Position numbers and translations under genes: made by a program. Shown here one piece after another: positions 33,418-43,618 of a stretch of DNA of 64,000 nucleotides. How positions within the stretch are numbered: position 1 is the stretch's first letter; each line of letters opens with the position of its first letter. Source of the DNA: DASZTU01 sp035493835 (GTDB lineage Bacteria > Pseudomonadota > Alphaproteobacteria > Rhizobiales > Devosiaceae); the NCBI GenBank assembly GCA_035493835.1, contig DATJHO010000088.1, forward strand, positions 10,265 through 74,264, read 5' to 3'. The notes beneath the pieces are model-generated. The model did no database searches, was not told where the DNA came from, and saw only the letters and a list, made by a program, of their open reading frames with translations.

Positions 33418-34259
33418 GGGCGACCGCGGCGCAACCCACTAGCCGTGGCCAGCGGATCAGCGCCTTTCTCCTGGCGCTTTGGTATCTGCTGGTCATCGTC
33501 TTCCTGTTCGCCCCGATCGTTACCTCGATCGTCTACGCCTTCAATGTCGGAACGCTGGGAAAACAAACCTCGGCCTTTACCGGCTGGACGGTGAGCTGGT
33601 TTGGCGCCGCCTGGGCCAATGTGGCGCTGCGGAACACCATCGAGACCAGCCTCGTCGTCGCATTTTGGTCGGCGCTGATCTCGGTGGTCGTCGGCTCGGC
33701 ACTGGGCTACGCGCTGGTGCGGCATCCGAGCCGTGTCGTGCGGGCGTTCCTGACCGGCCTCACCTATGTGCTACTGATCGTGCCGGAAACCGTGATCGGC
33801 GTATCTCTGCTGCTGTTCTATGCCGTCACCGGCGTGCCGCTGAGCCTTGCCACCCTGGTGCTCGGCATCACCCCGCTCGCCATTTCGGTCACCGCGCTGA
33901 TCGTTCGGGCCGGAGTGGTGACCCTCGACCGGCGGCTCGACGAGGCGGCGGCCGATCTCGGCGCCAATCCGTGGCAGGTGCTGTGGTTCGTGGTGCTGCC
34001 GCATCTGGTCCCTGCGGTGCTGGCCGGGGCGCTGATGAGCTATGTCTTCTCCTTCGACAACCTCGTCGTCTCGTCCTTCCTGACGACGCCCGAGGTCAAC
34101 ACGCTGCCGGTCTACCTATACGGCAGCCTGCAATATGGCCCCTCGCCGGCTGTCTATGCCGCCGCGGTCGGCGTTTTCGTTTTCACCCTGATACTGCTCG
34201 GCATCGCCGCCCTGTTCTATCGGCTAGTGCAGCGCCGCCGCGCAGTTGCTCCCGCTTGA
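33414..34259 (+). CDS. Polyamine-type ABC importer permease (PotC family)
   Basis: 281 residues, overlapping the previous gene by four bases. Six membrane segments, EAA loop LDEAAADLGANPWQVLWFVV and the C-terminal SFLTTPEVNTLPVYLYGS typical of PotC. It forms the second half of the importer channel. The cluster continues with the aminotransferase 9 bases downstream, not with PotA. Confidence 0.9.
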   Translation: MRATAAQPTSRGQRISAFLLALWYLLVIVFLFAPIVTSIVYAFNVGTLGKQTSAFTGWTVSWFGAAWANVALRNTIETSLVVAFWSALISVVVGSALGYALVRHPSRVVRAFLTGLTYVLLIVPETVIGVSLLLFYAVTGVPLSLATLVLGITPLAISVTALIVRAGVVTLDRRLDEAAADLGANPWQVLWFVVLPHLVPAVLAGALMSYVFSFDNLVVSSFLTTPEVNTLPVYLYGSLQYGPSPAVYAAAVGVFVFTLILLGIAALFYRLVQRRRAVAPA

Positions 34260-34268
34260 GGTCTTCAA

Positions 34269-35375
34269 ATGTTGCCTCCTCCGTTCAATCCTCTGCTCAG
34301 CGTGCCCGCCTTTCCCGCCAATCGCTATGCGCCGCTCGCCGATCGCCTGAAGCGGCTGCTTTCGACCGAAAGCGATGTGGTCTTCGTCCAGGCCGAGGCA
34401 ATCTTGGCGTTGGAGGCCGCGGCAACGAGCCTCGCAAGGCAGGGTCTCGTGGCACTCAACATCATCACCAGTCCTTACGGTGGGTATTTCGGGGGCTGGC
34501 TCAGGCGCGGCGGCGCCAATGTCACAGAGGTGGCGGCGGAGCCGGGGCGGCCGATTTCGATCGAGGCGGTGCGGACGGCCCTCAACGCGATGCCGCGGGT
34601 CGATCTGGTGGCAATGGTGCACGCCGAAACCTCGAGCGGCATTCTCAACCCGCTGCCCGAGATCGCCGCGCTGGTCAAGGAACGCGGTGCCCTCCTGGTC
34701 GTCGACGCGGTGGCCTCCTTCGGCGGTCATCCGCTTGATGTTGATGGGCTCGGGATCGATGTTTGCGTGATTGGCCCGCAAAAAGCCCTGGGCGGACCGG
34801 CCGGACTTTCGATTGTGAGCATCAGCGAGCGCGCATGGGAAGCCATGGCGGGCGCCGAGCGGTTTTCTCCCTCGAGCCTCTCGCTTTTGGACATCAAGGC
34901 CAATTGGCTTGATCGCGGCCGCGGCGCAGCGTCGGGCATGCCCTCGGCGCTGGAATTCTGGGCGCTGGAGGCGGCGGTCGATCGGCTCGAAGCCGAGGGC
35001 CTGAGCAACCGCACCGGGCGCCACGCGCTGGCGGCGCAAGCCAGTCGGGCCGCGCTGAAGGCGATGGGAATTGCCCTGTGGGTCGAGAACGAGGCGCAAG
35101 CGTCGACCTTGATGACGGCCACACCCGTGCCGGCAGGCATCGACCCCGCCGCGTTGATCGCGCTTGGCGCCGACCTAGGCGTAGCCTTCACGCCCGGAAA
35201 CGGCGAAATCCGGGGAACGCTATTGCGGCTCGATCATACCGGCGACCGCGCGGCCTTTTCACCGGTCGTCGCCAATGTGGTGGCCTATGGCGCCGCCTTG
35301 CGCCGGCTCGGGCATGCCGTGGACATCGGGGCCGGAGCAGCGGCGGCGGCCGAAGTTTATACCGCGAAACGGTAA
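34269..35375 (+). CDS. Class V aminotransferase (alanine-glyoxylate aminotransferase-like)
   Basis: 368 residues, fold type I. VHAETSSGILNPL, VVDAVASFGG with the PLP-ring aspartate, and GPQKALGGPAG with the PLP-binding lysine are the family landmarks. It transfers an amino group, commonly to glyoxylate or pyruvate. It lies 9 bases after the PotC-type gene and is surely co-transcribed, so it may act on the imported amine or its product. Converges with the large kinase gene. Confidence 0.88.
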   Translation: MLPPPFNPLLSVPAFPANRYAPLADRLKRLLSTESDVVFVQAEAILALEAAATSLARQGLVALNIITSPYGGYFGGWLRRGGANVTEVAAEPGRPISIEAVRTALNAMPRVDLVAMVHAETSSGILNPLPEIAALVKERGALLVVDAVASFGGHPLDVDGLGIDVCVIGPQKALGGPAGLSIVSISERAWEAMAGAERFSPSSLSLLDIKANWLDRGRGAASGMPSALEFWALEAAVDRLEAEGLSNRTGRHALAAQASRAALKAMGIALWVENEAQASTLMTATPVPAGIDPAALIALGADLGVAFTPGNGEIRGTLLRLDHTGDRAAFSPVVANVVAYGAALRRLGHAVDIGAGAAAAAEVYTAKR

Positions 35376-35414
35376 TGGAGGCCTTTCAGCGGCACCGCCG
35401 CCTGCCGCCCAATA

Positions 35415-38400
35415 TCACGCAAGATCGGGATCGGCGGGCACGGTGAATTGAAACACGGTGCCGCGCGGCTGGTTCGCGCTCGCCCATAAGCGGCCTCCAT
35501 GGGCTTCGACAATCGACCTGCAGATCGAGAGGCCCAGCCCCAAGCCGTCCGGCTTGGTCGTATAGAAGGCCTCAAAGAGGCGTTCGAGCGCCCCTGGCAC
35601 CAATCCCGTCCCCAAATCGCCCACCGTGACCAGCACGCCGCCCGGCTCGGCCGTATTAGTGCTGATCGTCAGCTCACGAGGGGCCACCTCTTCGTCCTCC
35701 ATCGCCTCGAGGGCATTGACGATCAGGTTGAGCATCACCTGTTGTAGCTGGACGCGATCTCCCCGTATCGGCGGCAGCCCAGCGGCAAGCTCTGTCTTCA
35801 CCCTGACGCGCACCTTCATTGCTTCGCCGGCGGTCAGCTCGATCATTTCGCGGATCACCTCGTTGATCTCCAGCCGATCTTGCTGGCGCGGCGCCTTCTG
35901 GATGAGCGCGCGGATCCGATTGATGACATCGCTCGCCCGATTGCCGTCCTTGGTAATGTGCTCGAGCGCCTCCTGCAGCGCCGCCGCATCCTGTGGCTCC
36001 CGGTTCAATACGAGCTGCGCCACCTGGGCGTTGAGCACGATGGCGGCGATCGGCTGCTTCACTTCATGGGCAATGGAGGCGGCAAGCTGGCCCATTGTCG
36101 CGACCCGATTGGCATGCGCCAACGCCGTCTCGACATCGCGATAGCGCCGCTCGCTCTCGATCGCTTCGGCCTCTGCTCGCTTGCGCTCGGTCAAATCGAG
36201 CACGAAAGCCACGCCTTCATGGCCTTTTTCCTCAAGATTGGCCGAGCCGACCATGACGGGCACCCGGCTGCCATCCCTGCGGACATATTCGGTTTCAAAC
36301 GGCTCGCGGGCGCCCGCGTCGGGGATTTCGGATCCGGTCAGCGTGTTGGCGGGTTGCCGATCCGCGGGCGAGAGTTCCCGCCAGCGGACTTCTTCCGACA
36401 TGAGCTCGTCGCGGCTGTGGCCCACGATGCGCAGAAAGGCGTCATTGGCTTCGATGATCTTTCCATCCGAGGTCGTGATCGCCACGCCGATGATATTGGC
36501 ATCCACCAGCCGCCTGATCCTGCCTTCGCGCTCTTCGAGATCGCGATAGAGCCGGCTATTTTCGAGCGAGATCGCTGCCTCCGAGGCGAGCAGTTTCAAC
36601 ACCGCCAGGCGCGCCGGGGTAAAGACGCGCGGCGCCAGATTATTTTCAAGGTACAGCACCGCGACCAGCCTGCCCTGCTTGAGGAGCGGTAGGCAGAGCA
36701 CCGACCGCGCCCTGCCGTTACGAATGTAAGGGTCCGAAAAGCTGTCCTCGGCGCAGGCGTCATCGAGGATCACGGCTTCGCCGGTGCGCGCGACGAAATT
36801 GACGATCCCCTCGGGGAAGTCTGGAGCGACTTCCATCGGCTGAAGCTGCACGACAGGCGCGCCGCCCCTGGTCTCCGCCTCGGCCTCCACCCGAAGCTCC
36901 GCCCCCGGCAAGATCAGCAGCCCCCGCTCCGCTCCCGCGCTTTCGAGGGCCGTGCGCATCAGCGTGTCGATGAGTTTTTCAAGCACGATCTCGCTCGAAA
37001 TGGCCTGCGAAATCTTGATTACCGCAGCGAGATCAAGCTGTTCCACCGCCGTCCCGATCGTGCCGGTGGGACGCGCCGGGGACTGCTCCACGAGGTCGGG
37101 ATGGAGCGCATCGAGTTGCCTCACCTTTCCCTCGGCTCCCCAGCGCAGATAGCCATGGCGCGCATCCCGCAGATAGGTTTTGGAGATCTTGCCGAAACCT
37201 CGCGCCGCATAGAAGCGCCCCGCGACCTCGTTGGCGATCGCCTCGTTATGCACAAAGCCGTTCTCGCGGGCCGAGCGGATGGCCTTCTCATAAAGGTGCT
37301 CGGCCTCGAGCACGCGGCCCTCGACGCGGGCGAGTTCAGCACCGACCAAGGCCGCGCGGTTCTCGAAGTTCTCGGGGCAGTTTTCGGCCCAGACTTGCAG
37401 TTGCTTGTACCGCGCGCCCAACGCTTCGAGATGCTGTCTCCGCTCCTGGGGGGCAGCTGCATCCAGAAACGCGGCGTAGCTCAGGGCACTGTAGAAGCAA
37501 TACTCGGCCACTTCGAAGAAGGACGGCGAAGTCCAAAGCAGTGCCTCCGCCTTCGATGCAGCCCTGAGCGCCGAAGGGTAATCCCCGGCCAGGAAGCGAG
37601 CCTGCAGCTTGCGGATCCAGTACCAGCACTCGGGGAGCGCCAGGTGGCGGTCGCCTGCCAGACGGCGCTCGAAGGCGACCTCGTCAAATTCTTCGTCGTC
37701 GAATGTGCCAAATTTCGGCGTCAGCCCACGAAGCGTCCGGACCAGCCCGAGCTGCCCCTTTATGATATCGATGACGAGGCCAAACCGCGCCTTCTGCGCA
37801 AACGCGAGGCCGTTTTCCGCCTCCCGTTCGACGTCGGCGAGCGGGTCTCCGGCGGCCAGAAGATTGGTGTTGAGGTTGTTGCAGCTATAGCACGCGAAGG
37901 TGAGGTCGCCGTTCCTGTTGGCGGTTGCAAAGGCGCGACGAACCAGGTCACGGCCGGCGAGGACATGTTTCGTCCACGGCATGACGAGATTGCCGAAAGA
38001 CATGTAGGTGCGTGCCTCGAAACGGGGCAGCCCACGCTTCTCCACCAAATCATAGCCGAGGCGGCCGAAGCGGAAGCCGGCCTCATAGTTCCCGAAATGC
38101 GCGCCGGCGATCATGCCGAGCCAGACATACGCGAAGCACGACCCATCGCTATTGCCGTGTTCGAGGCTCAAATTGACCATCCGGCAATTGACGAGGGAAA
38201 GAAGGTTCTCGTCGGTGAACAAGGCCGGGGTTACAACCTCGGTAAGGACATCGAGAGCGGCGAGCGAGGCCGGGTCCTTCATCAGGGGCAGATCAATGAG
38301 TTCCTCGACCGACCGGTCGCCGATGAGCGACCAGATCCGATCGTATTCGCGCCGCGCCTCATCGGGCGTCGGGTGCGGCGACCATCGCGTGCCGCCCTGC

Positions 38401-40934
38401 TCGAGATAATCGAGGCAAACCTCAACGCCCCGATCGCTCCGGTCCAAGGTCGTATAGAGGGTCAGGCGTAAGCGCGCGACGGCGGCAATATCGTCCACGC
38501 CCCTGGCACGCTGCGCCAGCAACGACAGGCGCTCATCGGCCGTCGCCATGTCGGCACTCAGCAATTCGCATTCCGCCAAGTGGAATTCGAGCGCAAAGAT
38601 GAGTGGGTAGTTGAGCTCCCAGGCGTCCTCGGCCAGCAACCCGCGGCCGATGGCCAGGTAGGCGCGGGCTGAGGTGTAGGCCGTCGATGCCTTGGCTCGC
38701 CGGCCGGCAATGAGGTTCAACTCGGCCACGCCCTCGCCCTCTTCGGCGGACGGAATGATAGCCAAGGCGCGATTGAGCTGATTGACGATCTCGAAAATGT
38801 TCTCCTCGATCTCGGCCGGGGCGGTTCGTGAGGCGAGGAGACGGCCAATTAGGAGATGCGCCGTGGCTCGCTCGGCTTCAGGTATCAACGAATAGGCGGC
38901 TTCCTGCACCCGGTCATGGAGGAACCTGTAGGCATGCTCGGTGTGGAGTACGAGTCCGGTTCGCACCGCCTCGCGAAGGTTTTCGTGCATCTCCTGCTCG
39001 GCATTGTCGTAGAGGATGGCAAGAAGGCCGACCTCGGCGGTATGTCCCAGGCAGGCCATCTGCTGCACCGCCCGTTGCGTCTCCGCCGGCAGGCGCGTCA
39101 GCTTTTCGACCATCAGGTCCACAACATTGTCGGTGTAACCCCTGGCGTGAATGCGCTCGAGATCCCATGACCAGCGTGCGTCGTCGCGATCCAAGGCAAG
39201 CAATCCCTCCTCGGCCAGAGCCACCAGGAACTGGATGGTGAAGAACGGATTGCCGGCCGTCTTCTCATGAACCAGTTGCGCGAGCGGAGCCGCCTGCTCG
39301 GCCCCGCAGCCGAGCGAATCCGCTATCAGCCGCCCGGTGTCTTGGGCGGAAAGCGGCGCCAGCTTGATATCCTCCACGGCGCCACCAGCCTGGCGGATCA
39401 CCTCGATCTTGCGCAACAGCGGATGCGCGACCGTCACCTCGTTGTCGCGATAGGCGCCGATCAACAGCAGGTTCCGCATGTCGGTTTGGGTCAACAGGTC
39501 CTCGAGCACGTCGAGGGTCGCCGCATCGAGCCACTGCAGATCATCCAGAAACAGCGCGAGCGGGTGCTCCGGCCGGGCGAAGGCACCGATCAGGCGACGA
39601 AAGACCAACTGGAAGCGACGCTGGGCATCTTGTGGCTCCATCTCTGGAACCGGCGGCTGATGACCAATGATGAGCTCCAGCTGGGGGATAAGGTCGATCA
39701 TCAGTCCCGCGTTCGGGCCGAGGGCTTCCCGGAACACCGCGCGCCAGGTTTCGAGTTCGGCCTCGCTCGCACCCAGCAGCGGGCGAATCAGCGACTGCAA
39801 TGCCTGGGCAAGCGTCGCGTAAGGGACGTCCCTCTTGTATTGGTCGAACTTGCCCGAGGCAAAAAGGCCACGCGACGGCACCAGCGCCTTGTGCAACTCG
39901 CTGACGACGGATGACTTGCCGATGCCCGAATAGCCAGTCACCAGCACCAGCTCGGGGGTGCCGCTCGCAACGGCACGCTGGTAGGCGCCAAGCAGGGCCG
40001 CGATCTCCCGTTCGCGCCCGTAAAGCTTTTCAGCGATCAGGAGCCGGTCGGGCATGTCCCTGGCGCCGAGCGGAAAATCGCCGACCCGGCCAGAAGCCTC
40101 CCACTCCGTGAGGCAGCGCTCGAGGTCACGCGCAAGGCCGGAGGCGGTCTGGTAGCGTTCCTCAGCCGTCTTGGCTAGGAGCTTCATCACGATAGCCGAT
40201 ACTGTCCGGGGCACATCCGGCCGGCGCTCGCTGGGCGAAATCGGCTGCCGCGCAATATGGCAGTGCACCCATTCCATCGGATCGACGGCGGTGAAGGGCA
40301 GTGCCCCGGCCAACAATTGGTAGAGAGTAACGCCGAGCGAATAGAGGTCGCTTCGGGAGTCGATCGAGCGGTTCATGCGTCCGGTCTGCTCAGGCGCCAT
40401 ATAGGCGAGCGTCCCTGCAATCGTCTCGGGCGGCTCGGGCGACTGCCGCTCCCGTCGCAGCCGCGACGCCAGACCGAAGCCCGTGAGCCAAACCTCTCCG
40501 TCGGCGCCGACCACGATGTGTGACGGCTTGATGTCCTTGTGCACGAGGCCGCGCTGGTGGAGCTTGCCCAGCGCCGTGGCAATGGCGACGGCGAGCCGCA
40601 GGAACTCGCCGATGTCTGCAGTTGTGTCCAGAAAACCCTCGAGCGGCTCGCCGCCGGGATCCTCCAGCACCAGTACGGTGCGCCCCTCTTCGTGCACGAG
40701 TTCCAGCGGCCGGAGCGCCCACGAACTATCCAGTTCGTCCCTTAGCTCAAATTCGCGTGCCAGGCGGTCGAGGCCCGTGGCGGCCGGGTGTTCCGCGGTG
40801 AGGATCGCCGCCAGCACGCTTCGCCGGTCGGGGGCAGCGCCAGGGCGCGAGCGGCGATAGTAGGCCCGTTCGCCATCCTCCCACAAAACTTGCAGGTTCT
40901 CATTGATCGACCTGGTCCGAGAGGAAGGGATCAT
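35415..40934 (-). CDS. Giant hybrid protein: kinase-like domain, AAA ATPase, GAF, PAS, histidine kinase
   Basis: 1839 residues from the ATG at 40934 (AAGGGAG just upstream). Order: Ser/Thr-kinase-like domain (to about 270), AAA/STAND ATPase with Walker A GYSGIGKSS (334-342) and Walker B FLDDLQWLD, a long helical-repeat middle, GAF, PAS, then histidine kinase (SIAHEVKQPIAAI, LNLIVNALEAM, GLGLSICRSIV). The kinase domain keeps HKDIKP (132-137) but has Ala43 where the beta-3 lysine is expected and GFG (152-154) instead of DFG, so it may be a pseudokinase; rhizobial relatives look similar. No response regulator is adjacent. Confidence 0.9.
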   Translation of the reverse strand: MIPSSRTRSINENLQVLWEDGERAYYRRSRPGAAPDRRSVLAAILTAEHPAATGLDRLAREFELRDELDSSWALRPLELVHEEGRTVLVLEDPGGEPLEGFLDTTADIGEFLRLAVAIATALGKLHQRGLVHKDIKPSHIVVGADGEVWLTGFGLASRLRRERQSPEPPETIAGTLAYMAPEQTGRMNRSIDSRSDLYSLGVTLYQLLAGALPFTAVDPMEWVHCHIARQPISPSERRPDVPRTVSAIVMKLLAKTAEERYQTASGLARDLERCLTEWEASGRVGDFPLGARDMPDRLLIAEKLYGREREIAALLGAYQRAVASGTPELVLVTGYSGIGKSSVVSELHKALVPSRGLFASGKFDQYKRDVPYATLAQALQSLIRPLLGASEAELETWRAVFREALGPNAGLMIDLIPQLELIIGHQPPVPEMEPQDAQRRFQLVFRRLIGAFARPEHPLALFLDDLQWLDAATLDVLEDLLTQTDMRNLLLIGAYRDNEVTVAHPLLRKIEVIRQAGGAVEDIKLAPLSAQDTGRLIADSLGCGAEQAAPLAQLVHEKTAGNPFFTIQFLVALAEEGLLALDRDDARWSWDLERIHARGYTDNVVDLMVEKLTRLPAETQRAVQQMACLGHTAEVGLLAILYDNAEQEMHENLREAVRTGLVLHTEHAYRFLHDRVQEAAYSLIPEAERATAHLLIGRLLASRTAPAEIEENIFEIVNQLNRALAIIPSAEEGEGVAELNLIAGRRAKASTAYTSARAYLAIGRGLLAEDAWELNYPLIFALEFHLAECELLSADMATADERLSLLAQRARGVDDIAAVARLRLTLYTTLDRSDRGVEVCLDYLEQGGTRWSPHPTPDEARREYDRIWSLIGDRSVEELIDLPLMKDPASLAALDVLTEVVTPALFTDENLLSLVNCRMVNLSLEHGNSDGSCFAYVWLGMIAGAHFGNYEAGFRFGRLGYDLVEKRGLPRFEARTYMSFGNLVMPWTKHVLAGRDLVRRAFATANRNGDLTFACYSCNNLNTNLLAAGDPLADVEREAENGLAFAQKARFGLVIDIIKGQLGLVRTLRGLTPKFGTFDDEEFDEVAFERRLAGDRHLALPECWYWIRKLQARFLAGDYPSALRAASKAEALLWTSPSFFEVAEYCFYSALSYAAFLDAAAPQERRQHLEALGARYKQLQVWAENCPENFENRAALVGAELARVEGRVLEAEHLYEKAIRSARENGFVHNEAIANEVAGRFYAARGFGKISKTYLRDARHGYLRWGAEGKVRQLDALHPDLVEQSPARPTGTIGTAVEQLDLAAVIKISQAISSEIVLEKLIDTLMRTALESAGAERGLLILPGAELRVEAEAETRGGAPVVQLQPMEVAPDFPEGIVNFVARTGEAVILDDACAEDSFSDPYIRNGRARSVLCLPLLKQGRLVAVLYLENNLAPRVFTPARLAVLKLLASEAAISLENSRLYRDLEEREGRIRRLVDANIIGVAITTSDGKIIEANDAFLRIVGHSRDELMSEEVRWRELSPADRQPANTLTGSEIPDAGAREPFETEYVRRDGSRVPVMVGSANLEEKGHEGVAFVLDLTERKRAEAEAIESERRYRDVETALAHANRVATMGQLAASIAHEVKQPIAAIVLNAQVAQLVLNREPQDAAALQEALEHITKDGNRASDVINRIRALIQKAPRQQDRLEINEVIREMIELTAGEAMKVRVRVKTELAAGLPPIRGDRVQLQQVMLNLIVNALEAMEDEEVAPRELTISTNTAEPGGVLVTVGDLGTGLVPGALERLFEAFYTTKPDGLGLGLSICRSIVEAHGGRLWASANQPRGTVFQFTVPADPDLA

Positions 40935-41160
40935 CTCCCTTGCTCCGTGGTCATGCTGCCCGACGCAGGGTTCGACCGCCGCGCCGACACAGCCATCCGC
41001 TTTTGCCACAATGGCTATCTGCTACACCTTGGGAGTATGTCATCTGGCATGACTTACGGCAACGCGGCACCGGCGTGCGCACCGCACGGGCTGGTTAGCC
41101 ACCCCCAGCCCCGCGGCGAAGATGCCGAGGGCCCGCTACTGACACCAAGCGGCCGGGCTC

Positions 41161-43164
41161 TCAATCCGATTGCCAAGGTTGTGGATCGGTGCGGGGCCCC
41201 GACGGCGCGCGAACGGGAGCGGGCGCCGCTGTCATGTCCGTTCTTCCCATCGGGGTGGGCAAGGTGAACTGAAACGTCGCGCCGGGGCCGGCATTGGGCG
41301 AGGCCCATAATTTCCCGCCGTGATCCTCGATGATCGACCGGCAGATCGACAGCCCCATCCCCATCCCGCGCGGCTTGGTCGTGAAGAAGGGATTGAAGAG
41401 CTGGTCCGCGGTCTCGGGGGCGAAGCCCCCGCCCGAATCCGCGACCGCAACGAGCACCTGGCCGCCCCCATCCAGCCCGGACCGGATCACCAGCTCGCGG
41501 GGCCGGCCGGTTACAGTCGCCATCGCCTCCATGCCGTTGACAAGCAGGTTGATGATCACCTGCTGCAACTGAACCCGATCACCCAGGACCGGAGGCAGCC
41601 CCGGCATCAGGTCGAGGCGCAGCGACACCCGATGCCCGAGCACCTCCCGATTGACCAACGGGATGACTTCGTTGACGGTCTCGCCGATGTCGAGCACCAC
41701 CTTCTGAATCTCGGTTTTCCTGGTGAGGGCGCGAACCCGCCGGATAATTTCGCCGGCCCGCTTGCCGCTGCCGATGATGTCATTGAGCATCTGGCGCACT
41801 TCGGACATGTCGTCCGGCCCGTTGCGGTCCAGCAATTGCAAGCTGACCTCGCAGTTGGTGACAATGGCGGCGAGCGGTTGGCTGACCTCATGGGCGATCG
41901 AGGCCGTCAACTCGCCCAGGCTGGTCACGCGCGTGACATGGGCGAGATTGGCTTGCGCCTCGCGTAGGGCCGCATCCGCCTTCCAGCCTGCCGTGATGTC
42001 CATGACCGCTCCGGCAAACTCGAGATTTCCGGATTCGCCCCTGGAAGCATGAGCCACCAAATGAATATGTTTGTGCGTGCCGTCCGGCATCAGAAGCCGA
42101 CACTCGTGGTCAACGTCACCGCCGTCCCGAGAGGCGCGGTCGATGATCCGTTTGAGCAGCGCCCGTTCGTCCGGGTGGGCGCGCTCGATGATCGTCTCGA
42201 TGTTGACCGATGCCGTCGTCTCGTAGCCAAATATTGCGAACGTCTCGGCAGACCAGAGCATCTTGCCCGAGGCGGGTTGCCAGCCCAAGCTGCCCGTATG
42301 ACTCAGTCTCTGTGCCTCCGTTGAATACGCCTCGGCTTGCTTCAGGTCGTCGAAGGCCTTGGTCAGCGCGGCCCTCGCGGCACGCTGCTCGGTGATGTCG
42401 ATATAAGTCCCCACGAATTCGAGGGCGTTCTGGTTGGCGTCCACGACCAGGTGCCCCACGCAAAGCACCAATCTCGCAGAGCCACCTGGAGGAACCAACC
42501 GGAATTCGGCTTCGAAGTCCGACTTCTCCAGCAGCGCGCGTTCCTGGATTTCGGCAAGACGATGCCGATCCTCGGGATGGATGCGGTCTTGCATTGCCCT
42601 GAAAGACCAAGAATCCTCGTCTGGATCGAACCCGAATAGTCGATAGGTCTCGGTCGACCAATAGGTGATCTCGCGGTTGCGCGCGTCCCAGGCCCAACTG
42701 CCGGTTCGGCTCAGCCGTTGAGATTCCGCCAAATAAGCTTCAGCGCGTTGCAGGGCGGCCCCCGCCTTGAGCGCTGCCGCCGTCTGCGCTCTGGCGCCTC
42801 TGACGAGCGCGATCACGGTGAGTGTAGCCAGAAGGAAGAAGCCCCCTAGCAGAGCCTCATCCTGCGGAAACTGGATGTGAAAGGTGAAAGTCGGCGTGGC
42901 AAAGAAATAATTCAAAGCCAGGAAAGCGGCCAAGGAAAGAACCAGCGGCGGGGCAAGGCTTCCCCCTATCGATGCCAACACGATCACGATCAAATAGATG
43001 AAGGCCGTCGTCGCCAAGCTCAGCTGAAGCTGAAAGCATATCCAGGTCAGCAGCGCCAGCGCAACACCGCCCCCCAAAAGTTGGGTGGCGCTAACTAACC
43101 GCCGCCGCTTCCTCCCGTCGGCCGAAGGGGCCGGGAGGTGGTTTCTGGGTTCTGAGGCACTCAT
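41161..43164 (-). CDS. Membrane PAS-domain sensor histidine kinase with DUF4118-like N-terminus
   Basis: 667 residues. Three to four hydrophobic segments at the N-terminus (to about residue 130) resemble the KdpD-type DUF4118 module. Two PAS domains follow (WAWDARNREITYWSTETYRL and GWQPASGKMLWSAETFAIFG), then HisKA with SIAHEVSQPLAAI, N-box INLLVNGMEAM and G-boxes ADSGGGFAP and GMGLSICRSI. It lies 226 bases upstream of the giant hybrid kinase on the same strand, and their transmitter domains are alike. No receiver-domain gene is nearby, so the pair is orphaned in this window. Confidence 0.92.
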   Translation of the reverse strand: MSASEPRNHLPAPSADGRKRRRLVSATQLLGGGVALALLTWICFQLQLSLATTAFIYLIVIVLASIGGSLAPPLVLSLAAFLALNYFFATPTFTFHIQFPQDEALLGGFFLLATLTVIALVRGARAQTAAALKAGAALQRAEAYLAESQRLSRTGSWAWDARNREITYWSTETYRLFGFDPDEDSWSFRAMQDRIHPEDRHRLAEIQERALLEKSDFEAEFRLVPPGGSARLVLCVGHLVVDANQNALEFVGTYIDITEQRAARAALTKAFDDLKQAEAYSTEAQRLSHTGSLGWQPASGKMLWSAETFAIFGYETTASVNIETIIERAHPDERALLKRIIDRASRDGGDVDHECRLLMPDGTHKHIHLVAHASRGESGNLEFAGAVMDITAGWKADAALREAQANLAHVTRVTSLGELTASIAHEVSQPLAAIVTNCEVSLQLLDRNGPDDMSEVRQMLNDIIGSGKRAGEIIRRVRALTRKTEIQKVVLDIGETVNEVIPLVNREVLGHRVSLRLDLMPGLPPVLGDRVQLQQVIINLLVNGMEAMATVTGRPRELVIRSGLDGGGQVLVAVADSGGGFAPETADQLFNPFFTTKPRGMGMGLSICRSIIEDHGGKLWASPNAGPGATFQFTLPTPMGRTDMTAAPAPVRAPSGPRTDPQPWQSD

Positions 43165-43618
43165 TGCAACCGCGCCTTTCCGCGCGCTCGCACCCGTGCC
43201 CCCCGCTCACATCCGCCCAATGTCCGCTCAGCGATGCAACACGGGATAACAGCGCGAGAGCATTGGGAATTCTACTCTTGGCTGAAACGCAAGGCAAACG
43301 GTGCACCGGCACGGCGGTCCGGGTCAGGCTGTGGATTGGGGTTGCGCATCGCCGCCATGCAGTGCCGCGGCGCCGGGCGCCTGAATTCCCAACCCACACA
43401 AGACCTTCGGTGTAGCGGTGGCGAAACAGTGCCGACCAAGTTCGCGGATGGCACGGCATCTTCGCCGATTATTGCCTGCGGGTCGCCAGGATTCCGGACA
43501 CACAGTGTGCCAGCGCACGGGTCCTGATCGCGCACCAGATGCGGACAACAGCAATTCGCTGACGCACCCCGCGGTCGGCCGCCGCCGGTAGTCGCGGCGC
43601 CTCGTCCCGCCTGCAGTC
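43165..43618. other. Intergenic region, no gene seen
   Basis: About 450 bases between the sensor kinase start and the DUF4432 gene end. Short frames exist on both strands but their translations are biased and show no family resemblance. The kinase promoter must lie at the left end. No hairpin with a T-tract was found. Confidence 0.4.

Noticed and set aside
43234..43527. Short frames on both strands upstream of the sensor kinase
   Set aside because: Biased composition and no recognisable motif; treated as non-coding.
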